Positions 6,863-13,902 of a stretch of DNA of 30,510 nucleotides are shown piece by piece. The translations under genes and the position numbers were made by a program. Below the pieces are notes generated by a model that saw only the letters and a program-made list of their open reading frames with translations, made no database searches and had not been told where the DNA came from. The first letter of the stretch is position 1, and each line of letters starts with the position of its first letter. Origin of the DNA: a virus; IMG/VR virus record IMGVR_UViG_3300025870_001407, positions 1 through 30,510 of that record; one strand, written 5' to 3'.

Positions 6863-7641
6863 TCTCCAAATATATTATTTAATAGGTTACCCAATCTGAT
6901 TCCAGCAAAATATAATCTTTCATCTACAATTGGTAGATTCTCATATACATAATCATATGATAAATATGAACCACTTTTTGTTTCATAAATCTTAGGTACA
7001 TACTGATGTGATTCATTTGCCCACTTGATAGCATTTCCTTGTTCTACTACTATATCTTTAAATTGGTTTTGTAGTTTATCTGCATATTCAGTATAACTCA
7101 TCTTGTAATCATCAATCATATCTGTATCCCATAGTACATGAAGATTCGTTTGATTCTCTGCTCCTTTTCTTCCTTTGAAGTTTACTTTGATTTTACTACC
7201 ACCATAATCTTCAAATCTTCCAGTATGTAAAGGTTGGTGCAAATCTCCTACCATATGAACCAAATACTTTAACCAAAACGCTTTCATCTCTTTTGATGCA
7301 GATGGTGATTGTAAAATAGGAATTGCAGTATTAATCATTTTTACTACATTTTCTTGTGTATGTTCTACTTCCTCATAATTTTTATCAATTGGAAGATTAA
7401 CATAATGCCAAGTTGAAAATTTATCAAAATCAGGATTACTCCTCATCTCATCTGCCCAAGTACTTGCAACTGCAAGTGTTTGTCCATCTAAAATTTCATT
7501 AACTCGTTGTTCTGTTGTTAGTGTTAATTGTCTTTGTGCAATTTCACCAACTGTTCTGTGTCCTATCTTACCCCAAAACATCGTTGTTGAAAACGATGTT
7601 AAGGTAAATAAGATTAAAACTAATATTAATAATTTTTTCAT
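6859..7641 (-). CDS. Secreted S1/P1-family zinc nuclease
   Basis: S1/P1 nucleases are tri-zinc enzymes that cut single-stranded DNA and RNA and remove 3'-phosphates. The protein has a Sec signal peptide (MKKLLILVLILFTLTSFS), and cleavage is expected just before WGKIGH, which would expose the Trp that binds zinc through its N-terminus. All nine family zinc ligands can be found, numbered from the MKK start: W23, H28, D64 (WADEM), H79 (WHYVNLP), H129, D133 and H139 (HMVGDLHQPLH), H168 and D172 (LHVLWDTD). Length is normal. An ATG two codons earlier (7647) is possible. I prefer 7641 because it overlaps the upstream stop as ATGA and gives a standard signal peptide. Location would be periplasmic or extracellular, unusual for a phage nuclease. 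Confidence 0.92.
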   Translation of the reverse strand: MKKLLILVLILFTLTSFSTTMFWGKIGHRTVGEIAQRQLTLTTEQRVNEILDGQTLAVASTWADEMRSNPDFDKFSTWHYVNLPIDKNYEEVEHTQENVVKMINTAIPILQSPSASKEMKAFWLKYLVHMVGDLHQPLHTGRFEDYGGSKIKVNFKGRKGAENQTNLHVLWDTDMIDDYKMSYTEYADKLQNQFKDIVVEQGNAIKWANESHQYVPKIYETKSGSYLSYDYVYENLPIVDERLYFAGIRLGNLLNNIFGE

Positions 7642-7883
7642 AACCATGTTTTTATAAGCGAATATATGTAACCAGTGATTCCTACTAAATTAAGTAAGGA
7701 TAAATTATATTGTTTTGTTCTTTGTGTTTGTACTGTAATGAGGATTAACCCCACAACCATTCCCATCTTTCCATAAATTGAATCGATAATGAATGGAGAA
7801 AGCATCATTAATGCTGTACCGAAGTATATTACACCATATTGATATAATAACTCTATTCTATTAGTTTTTTTTGTGCTTTTCAT
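7638..7883 (-). CDS. Small membrane protein (81 aa)
   Basis: After a basic, hydrophilic N-terminus (MKSTKKTNR) the protein has two or three hydrophobic segments, roughly residues 14-34, 38-50 and 62-78. It is therefore probably an inner-membrane protein. No family is recognised. The stop overlaps the S1/P1 nuclease start. The ATG lies only four bases beyond the T-run of a hairpin terminator that follows the TonB receptor. Expression would thus depend on read-through or an unrecognised promoter. It could be a holin-like or envelope-modifying protein, but nothing in the sequence proves this. Confidence 0.7.
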   Translation of the reverse strand: MKSTKKTNRIELLYQYGVIYFGTALMMLSPFIIDSIYGKMGMVVGLILITVQTQRTKQYNLSLLNLVGITGYIYSLIKTWL

Positions 7884-7886
7884 AAT

Positions 7887-7918
7887 AAAAAAGGGGGAAA
7901 TTAATCCCCCTTATTTTA
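7887..7918 (-). terminator. Rho-independent terminator hairpin after the TonB receptor gene
   Basis: On the minus strand an 8-bp stem (AAGGGGGA / TCCCCCTT) with a 6-nt A/T loop is followed by a run of six T. It begins 7 bp after the receptor stop codon. It ends just before the ATG of the next gene, so it may also act as an attenuator. The plus-strand version is followed by TTATTTT and could work in reverse, although no plus-strand gene ends here. Confidence 0.8.
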
Positions 7919-7924
7919 TAAGTT

Positions 7925-10639
7925 TTAGAATCTTACTTTTAGAGATGTGTTGAAAGTACGTCCGAATCCGAACCATACTGAGTTTCTCGTATCTACACCA
8001 TTCCATGTCTGTGAACTACCATCCGCGTGGATGTTAGTGTTAGACTCTGCAATGTAGTAAGTATCAAATAAGTTATTTACGTTAACTCTAAACGATGCAT
8101 CAGTTCCGAATAAATCAAACACATAAGTTGCTCCTAAATCAGCCAATCCATAAGACGGTAATTTTAAAGCTCCTTGGTTATCTGGTTGAGTAAATTCTGA
8201 ATCTGTGATTGAATAATCAGCATATAATCCATCAACGAATCTATATCCTAAATCAACTCTTAATCCTTGGATAATCTCGTAATCTGCTTCAACATAAGTT
8301 GTGAACTGAGCCGCATCTCCTACTTTAGCATCTTTTAGGTATAATGTACCTGTACCGATTGATTGTTGATTATCATCAAATAATTCTGCTGAGAAATCAT
8401 TAGTATATCTCCAATCACCGATTGATAACATACCTTTTAATCTCAACTTATCTGTTGGGTTATAAGAAGTTTCAACTTCGATACCATTGTGTACTACATC
8501 GATATCTTTAAATTGAGCTGAACCATCTACACCTTGTTGATTAGATAAACTTCTTTGAACGAATCTATTACCCCATACTGTTGAATATGCATTAACATTA
8601 ACTTTAAAGTTACTACCAATGAAACCATATCCTAATTCGAATGATTTAATTTCTTCGTTTTGTAAATCTGGATTAACATCATTTGCATAGTTAGGGAATA
8701 CTGCTCCAAATTGTGGTTGTCTTGAAATCATACCAGCATTAAAGAATACGTTTTGTTTATCATCAATGTTGTAGTTTGCACCACCTTTAAGATAACCTCC
8801 ACCTTGATTCTTAGTATCTGATTCTGGATTATCTGGTTGGTCGAAATAATCAAGTCTTTGGAAAGATTGATTAGAAGTACCTGCTTGTAATACTGCAGAA
8901 ATCTTATCATTCTTATATTCAACTAAACCATTGAATCCTTGCCATCCAACTTTACCAACATTGTAATAATCAATCTTCGGTCCTTTTAAACCAGTACCTT
9001 TAAATGGAGATGCCTCCACTAAAGTATTGATAATTTGACCATTAGAGTTTCTATTACCCGTTGAGTAGTATCCATCTAATCCCATTAAGTGGTTAAGAGT
9101 TCTATAATGATAACCAGTATAGTTTCTTAAATCCACACCAACTGAATATTTCCAATTTCCACTTTCGTATTCTAAGTTAGAGATTGCTCCAACCCAGTCA
9201 TGAGAGTTCATAGATGCTCTTCTTACAAGAACTTCTCTATTAACACCATCATCTCTGAATCCATTAGAACCAATTAACTGACCTTCAAATGCACCAATAG
9301 CTCCACTATATGGGTCTGTTGTATCTTGATTGTTAGCAACAACTGCATCGAAATCTATAAATCCTTCAGGAGTTCTTGCACCTCTACCATTTTCTAAGTA
9401 GTGTTCAGTTAAATCCTTTCTGAATGGTAAGATATCAGATGTAGCGTTTCTAAAATTGTTTCCTCTTGGACCAGTTCCTCCACCTCTACCAGCTGAACCA
9501 TATAATGATGTAGCTAATTTAAGGTTATCGTTGATTTCCCAATCCCAATTTAATGTTGCTAATGGTTTGTTATAGAAGTTTCTTCTCATTGAGAATTCTT
9601 CACCATTTAAAACACCACCATTGGAATTCCATCTTCTATCAATTCCTTCTTTACCGAAGTTTTGGTAATCTCTAATAGAAACCCAAACATCTCTTTGGTG
9701 ATGCCATTGTCCAGCACCTAAGAAAGAAAAGTTAACAGAATGGTCTGAATCTTCAGGTGCATATCCTAACGCAAAGAAGTAAGTGTAACCCTCTCCTTTT
9801 GTGTTATAGATATAACCATCACCTTGCCACTTAGAAAGTAACACAGATGTAGCCCATCCATTATCAGATAATCCTGTTGATACAGAAGCAGTAGTTTTAA
9901 AGTATCCATCATTACCAAATGATTGTTGTACAGATGCACCTTTTCTTGCTTCAGCAGCTTTTGTAAAGATTGATACAGTTCCACCAACAGATGGTACTGC
10001 TAATCTTGAAGCTCCCAATCCTCTCTGTAATTGGATACCACTTGCAACATCAGTTAAACCTTGCCAGTTAGACCAATAAACCCATCCGTTTTCCATATCA
10101 TTAACTGGTTGCCCATTAATAAGGAAAGAAGTGTTTCTTTGGTCAAATCCTCTTAAAGAGATTCTTGAATCACCATAACCACCACCTTGTTTGGTAGCGT
10201 AAACTCCAGGAGTTTTATTCATGATTTCAGGAAACTCTTGGTTACCTACTTTTAACGCAATCTCTGATGGTGAAATAGTTGATACAGCAACAGGAGTTTC
10301 TCTCACTTTCGCAATATCAATTACACCAGAAGTTACTACAACCTCACCTAATTGATTTAGGTCTGGTTTTAAGTAGATTTCCATAAAATCATCCACAGTA
10401 GAAACAACAAATGCAGTTTCATACCCTAGATAGGAGATAATCAATTTTTCTCCGTTTTTAGCATCGAGTTCAAATGTACCATCAAAACCAGTTACAACTC
10501 CATCCGCCGTTCCTTGAACGATGATGGTTGCTCCTGGTAGAGGGTCATTAGTTTCGATGTCTAATACTTTCCCACTAACTTGTGCAAAAGTAACGATACT
10601 CGTTAAGAGCATCAATCCAACTAATAATAGTTTTCTCAT
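7925..10639 (-). CDS. Complete TonB-dependent outer-membrane receptor (904 aa)
   Basis: TonB-dependent receptors import large substrates across the outer membrane using TonB energy. The protein has a signal peptide (MRKLLLVGLMLLTSIVTFA, cleavage before QVSGK). Next comes a CarboxypepD_reg-like domain (about 20-95, VSGKVLDIETNDPLPGATI), the N-terminal extension common in Bacteroidota. A TonB-box-like EVVVTSG follows. The plug domain (about 110-225) has RISLRGFDQRN, FLINGQPVNDMENG and GGTVSIFTKA. A long beta-barrel then carries alternating aromatic strands. The end has NVNNLFDTYYIAES and a final ...SLKVRF with the C-terminal aromatic needed for barrel assembly. There is no frameshift. No SusD partner is nearby, and the substrate is unknown. 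It looks like a host-derived gene. It lies between guaB-like and gp44 modules and ends at its own terminator. Confidence 0.95.
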   Translation of the reverse strand: MRKLLLVGLMLLTSIVTFAQVSGKVLDIETNDPLPGATIIVQGTADGVVTGFDGTFELDAKNGEKLIISYLGYETAFVVSTVDDFMEIYLKPDLNQLGEVVVTSGVIDIAKVRETPVAVSTISPSEIALKVGNQEFPEIMNKTPGVYATKQGGGYGDSRISLRGFDQRNTSFLINGQPVNDMENGWVYWSNWQGLTDVASGIQLQRGLGASRLAVPSVGGTVSIFTKAAEARKGASVQQSFGNDGYFKTTASVSTGLSDNGWATSVLLSKWQGDGYIYNTKGEGYTYFFALGYAPEDSDHSVNFSFLGAGQWHHQRDVWVSIRDYQNFGKEGIDRRWNSNGGVLNGEEFSMRRNFYNKPLATLNWDWEINDNLKLATSLYGSAGRGGGTGPRGNNFRNATSDILPFRKDLTEHYLENGRGARTPEGFIDFDAVVANNQDTTDPYSGAIGAFEGQLIGSNGFRDDGVNREVLVRRASMNSHDWVGAISNLEYESGNWKYSVGVDLRNYTGYHYRTLNHLMGLDGYYSTGNRNSNGQIINTLVEASPFKGTGLKGPKIDYYNVGKVGWQGFNGLVEYKNDKISAVLQAGTSNQSFQRLDYFDQPDNPESDTKNQGGGYLKGGANYNIDDKQNVFFNAGMISRQPQFGAVFPNYANDVNPDLQNEEIKSFELGYGFIGSNFKVNVNAYSTVWGNRFVQRSLSNQQGVDGSAQFKDIDVVHNGIEVETSYNPTDKLRLKGMLSIGDWRYTNDFSAELFDDNQQSIGTGTLYLKDAKVGDAAQFTTYVEADYEIIQGLRVDLGYRFVDGLYADYSITDSEFTQPDNQGALKLPSYGLADLGATYVFDLFGTDASFRVNVNNLFDTYYIAESNTNIHADGSSQTWNGVDTRNSVWFGFGRTFNTSLKVRF

Positions 10640-10680
10640 AATAATTGTTTTTAATTTAATTAAATTGTATAACCTTGTCT

Positions 10681-11751
10681 TTATAATAAATGTGGTTTTG
10701 CTTCATTAATACCCGAATTTGTAACCTGAACATAAGGTGGATTAAAATCTTCTAATGTTTGAGCACCTCCATAAGAGAGTGCCGATTTTACTCCATCAAT
10801 TAACCCATTCACTATGAACTTAACTCCGCCCTTGTAGGGAATGGTTGTAGATTCACCTTCTACATTTCTAGCCTTTTGACCATGTGTTACTTTCGTTTCT
10901 AACGATGCAGAACCTCTATATCTCTTATAAAGACCTTTTTGAGTTTCAACAATCTGACCTGGTGCTTCATCAGTACCAGCGATTAGAGAACCCAACATAA
11001 CAGAACTCGCTCCAATTGCAAGAGCTTTTGATATATCACCACTTGAACGAATACCTCCATCAGCCATAACGGGTGTTTTCGCAACAGATACTATATCTTC
11101 TAAACAACTTACATTCGGTACTCCGAATCCTGTCTTAACTCTTGTTGTACAAAGTGAACCTCCACCAATACCGACTCTCAACCCATCTGCTCCCCAAGAT
11201 TCTAATTCTTGAGCTGCTTCTTTGGTTGCGATATTACCAGCGATAATGTCTACTTTGTCATCAAGGTTACTTTTCAACCATCCCAACATTGTTTCAACGT
11301 TTTTGTGGTGTCCATGAGCTACATCAATAACGATAATGTTACAACCATTATCTACTAAAGATTTTGCTCTATCTTTATCACTTTCACTTACTCCAATGGA
11401 TGCCATAATTGGAACATGAGGAATTTCTGAATGCCAATTGTCAATCATGACTCCCCATGATTCAAATTGATTTCCCCATTCATCGGAATAAATTCTATGA
11501 TATAGTTCTTTGATTATTTTGGATTGTTCTTCTATTGAATTGAAACGGTGAATACAACCCACTCCACCGAGTAAAAATATCTTGTAAGCCATTTCTAATC
11601 CACAAACTGTATCCATCGGAGATGCTACAATTGGATTTAAAATACCATATCTACGAGATACAAGTGTTTTTAAGTCAATTTGAGTACGAGAGGGAACAGT
11701 AGAGTACTGAGGTACTAACTGAATATCATCGTATGTTAGAGAGTTTCTCAT
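10681..11751 (-). CDS. guaB: IMP dehydrogenase / GMP reductase family enzyme without CBS domains
   Basis: The 356-aa TIM-barrel protein begins LTYDDIQLVPQYSTVPSR. It has the catalytic loop GIGGGSLCTTRVKTGFGVP (catalytic Cys), the phosphate-binding MADGGIRSSGD and MLGSLIAGTDEAPG, and the C-terminal VTNSGINEAKPH. The usual two CBS domains of IMP dehydrogenase are absent. The flap is short and lacks the Arg-Tyr pair of IMP dehydrogenases. It has an EG-x4-PYKG end, and the loop has KTG after CTTR; both resemble GMP reductase. The VIDVAHGHHK segment and the C-terminus look more like IMP dehydrogenase. It may therefore oxidise IMP to XMP or reduce GMP to IMP. The start overlaps the GroES stop by 4 bp. 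Confidence 0.85.
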   Translation of the reverse strand: MRNSLTYDDIQLVPQYSTVPSRTQIDLKTLVSRRYGILNPIVASPMDTVCGLEMAYKIFLLGGVGCIHRFNSIEEQSKIIKELYHRIYSDEWGNQFESWGVMIDNWHSEIPHVPIMASIGVSESDKDRAKSLVDNGCNIIVIDVAHGHHKNVETMLGWLKSNLDDKVDIIAGNIATKEAAQELESWGADGLRVGIGGGSLCTTRVKTGFGVPNVSCLEDIVSVAKTPVMADGGIRSSGDISKALAIGASSVMLGSLIAGTDEAPGQIVETQKGLYKRYRGSASLETKVTHGQKARNVEGESTTIPYKGGVKFIVNGLIDGVKSALSYGGAQTLEDFNPPYVQVTNSGINEAKPHLL

Positions 11752-12050
11752 TGAATAAAACCTAAAAGTTCATGTTCGTGAAAAATAAGAAGTTCTTCAC
11801 CATCTACTTTTATAGTATTAGAAGCTTCTTGTTTGGTATATAATACCTTATCACCCACACTAACTGTTATTGGGATTTTAGTTCCAGTTTGTGAGAAAAG
11901 ACCAGTACCAACTGATACTACTTCTCCATAAACTTTAGTTCCCCTTGAGATGGAATCAGTAAGGATTAATCCTCCTTTTGATTTCTTTTCTTCGTTTTTA
12001 GAATCAGGTCTTACCAAAATTCTATCACCTAATGGTTTAAAATTACTCAT
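11748..12050 (-). CDS. groES: GroES co-chaperonin
   Basis: This 100-aa protein is a standard Cpn10: FKPLGDRILVRPD at the N-terminus, the mobile-loop region GGLILTDSISRGTKVYGEVV that contacts GroEL, SVGDKVLYTK, and an EHELLGFIQ end. It caps the GroEL ring as a heptamer. T4 encodes the very divergent gp31 for this role. The present protein is instead of bacterial type, which suggests acquisition from a host. It is about 4.3 kb away from the phage groEL gene rather than adjacent. The stop overlaps the downstream guaB-like gene (ATGA), and the start overlaps a 73-aa gene by 8 bp. Confidence 0.95.
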   Translation of the reverse strand: MSNFKPLGDRILVRPDSKNEEKKSKGGLILTDSISRGTKVYGEVVSVGTGLFSQTGTKIPITVSVGDKVLYTKQEASNTIKVDGEELLIFHEHELLGFIQ

Positions 12051-12264
12051 CTTCTTTTTTATTTATATTATTTTCAAATGTATTTGTTGTTGTGTACCAA
12101 GGTTGATTTGGAATATTGGGTTCGGTTTGCCAATATGGATTTGGTTGATATGGTATATAAGTAATACCACCCCTCGAAGTTTCATTAGTTAACAATACTA
12201 CTGCTTTTTCAGCGGTAATATGTCCTTTATCTAGTAACTCCTGTACTATTTCTGCTTTAGTCAT
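12043..12264 (-). CDS. Hypothetical 73-aa protein upstream of groES
   Basis: The first 30 residues (MTKAEIVQELLDKGHITAEK) form a helix-turn-helix-like amphipathic pair. The rest is Pro/Tyr/Trp/Asn-rich (IPYQPNPYWQTEPNI) and probably disordered, with an acidic end. I do not recognise a family. The gene starts 6 bp after a methyltransferase-like gene and overlaps groES by 8 bp. It therefore sits in the same transcript as the chaperonin and methyltransferase genes. Confidence 0.65.
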   Translation of the reverse strand: MTKAEIVQELLDKGHITAEKAVVLLTNETSRGGITYIPYQPNPYWQTEPNIPNQPWYTTTNTFENNINKKEDE

Positions 12265-12270
12265 ATTTTG

Positions 12271-13899
12271 TTATTTTTTATGGAATACGAATATAGGTTC
12301 AAATTTATATGATTTCCCATTATGTTTTACTGCGTTTTTAATTCCACTCTTGGAAGGGTCTAATCCAACCATTCGTGTCATTAACATTTTAAGCTTTCCT
12401 TTATACTCACACCCAAGTTGATTTAATATATCAATTGAATCTTGTTCCAATGGATAGTAAGTACTTTCACCTATTTTAATATCTGCAATATTCCACAAAA
12501 TATATCTATCTTTATTTAAGTATTCGTAAATTGTTTTTAAGGTTGGTTTTAAGAAATTATCTCTCCAATCTTCGTACTCAGAATATGCTTTGAAAGACTG
12601 TGTTTCATCTTGTGAATATTGTTCTCTATTAAAATATGGTGGTGATGTAAATGATATATCAACTTTACCTTTATACTTCTGAAACTTTGGATTGTTTGAA
12701 ATTAATTCAGAACCATCTTGAAAGAGTTCATATGTATTAGATTGTGTTTCAACATCAAAAAATGATGTAAGTTTATCCGAATGATTATCTATACAATTCT
12801 TGTTGTAAAAATCTGCTACATACTCATAACGAGAAATACCTTCATTATCTAAGAAGTTATCAGGATTAGGGTCTGTACCAACATAATGAATTTTCTTACG
12901 AGAACTCATTGCACCGATAATTCTACCACCCCAACCACTCGATGAATCATACACAGTTATAGGTTCAGTTGAATCAATATGATTAGTATAGTTTTCGTAA
13001 ATCCACTTTGCAGTTAATGCAGGAAAGTTTACAGCTGCTTGTCCACAACTTAAACGTATTACTCTTAACATATTAGGAAATAATCCTTCAGTTTTATCAT
13101 ACCATCTAACCATATAAGAATATTTCGTTACCTTCCCCACTTTAGATGTTGAAGATTCTTCTATTTTATTTATGTTAGAAACTTGTCTTGAATTTAAGTA
13201 ATCATTATCTACTAATTCATTTACTTCATCTGATGTTAGATATATGTTTGTAAACCCAACATACTCATCATTAAATGTTCCGTAGTTATCAAATGTACTA
13301 TCTTTTGATTTCGTTAAATAGATATCGTAGTTTTCCCATTTACCTGTGAATACTTTTCCATCTTTAACATCTTTGATAAATTCGTATCCACTCTGACCAT
13401 TCCAAAAGGGATTCTCATCTTTTTTATTAACAAGTGAACGAGACCAAACATACATAGAATCTCTTCGTACTGCTCTCTTCATTATCTTAATAAACTGCTC
13501 TTCCATTGTAGGGTCACCAAAATAATCATAAATAGATAAACCACCTTCAGCAGTTTTTCCACTTGATATTTTAGTTTTCAACATTGTAGGAAAGAACTGA
13601 TTTACAACAGATGCATCCTTGTTAAAGTTTTTGATAATACCCAACGATTCATCATCACCACTTAAATCTTTTTCAATGAAATCACAATCATTTGATTTTA
13701 ATTTACCAAGTGATGTAATAATCTTATCATGATTTTTTCCGATAACAGGTGGATTTCCGAACTCATCCCATTGTTCAGTAACTTCTTTACGCAAAGTCTT
13801 TGCCCAATCTTCGAATTCGGAATCACTAGTATCAAGTAATTCATGGAAAAGAATATTTGATTTAAAATCTACAAATTTATTTCGTTGGTAATAATGCAT
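12271..13899 (-). CDS. Predicted SAM-dependent DNA methyltransferase, paralogue A (542 aa)
   Basis: The C-terminal half is a Rossmann methyltransferase. It has motif I YDSSSGWGGR (residues 317-326), the GTDPNP strand end (341-346), catalytic motif IV TSPPYF (418-423) and a following ILWNIADIK strand. The (S/T)PPY form is typical of N4-cytosine methyltransferases, while adenine enzymes more often have D/NPPY. Motif I preceding IV without a C-terminal extension resembles the gamma order. About 290 N-terminal residues of unknown fold (including ENPFWNGQ, VVNQFFPTMLKT) could recognise target sequence. Paralogue B lies 3 bp upstream and is clearly homologous along its whole length. Substrate and base are inferred. 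Non-DNA substrates are not excluded. Confidence 0.75.
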   Translation of the reverse strand: MHYYQRNKFVDFKSNILFHELLDTSDSEFEDWAKTLRKEVTEQWDEFGNPPVIGKNHDKIITSLGKLKSNDCDFIEKDLSGDDESLGIIKNFNKDASVVNQFFPTMLKTKISSGKTAEGGLSIYDYFGDPTMEEQFIKIMKRAVRRDSMYVWSRSLVNKKDENPFWNGQSGYEFIKDVKDGKVFTGKWENYDIYLTKSKDSTFDNYGTFNDEYVGFTNIYLTSDEVNELVDNDYLNSRQVSNINKIEESSTSKVGKVTKYSYMVRWYDKTEGLFPNMLRVIRLSCGQAAVNFPALTAKWIYENYTNHIDSTEPITVYDSSSGWGGRIIGAMSSRKKIHYVGTDPNPDNFLDNEGISRYEYVADFYNKNCIDNHSDKLTSFFDVETQSNTYELFQDGSELISNNPKFQKYKGKVDISFTSPPYFNREQYSQDETQSFKAYSEYEDWRDNFLKPTLKTIYEYLNKDRYILWNIADIKIGESTYYPLEQDSIDILNQLGCEYKGKLKMLMTRMVGLDPSKSGIKNAVKHNGKSYKFEPIFVFHKK

Positions 13900-13902
13900 T
13901 AA

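Noticed and set aside
8728-8922. Minus-strand frame inside the TonB receptor gene (also 9766-9987)
   Set aside because: These are out-of-frame shadows. The receptor frame is intact with recognisable domains on both sides.
7925-10639. Window being a bacterial chromosome because of TonB receptor, GroEL/ES and AsnB
   Set aside because: gp43, gp44, gp45 and gp62-like genes, packed one-strand organisation and many tiny ORFs fit a T4-like phage; host-like genes are interspersed singly among them.
10640-10680. P-family promoter before the TonB receptor
   Set aside because: The gap is A+T-rich but lacks the TATATTT box with a TTG-type box 20 nt upstream, so its promoter stays unidentified.
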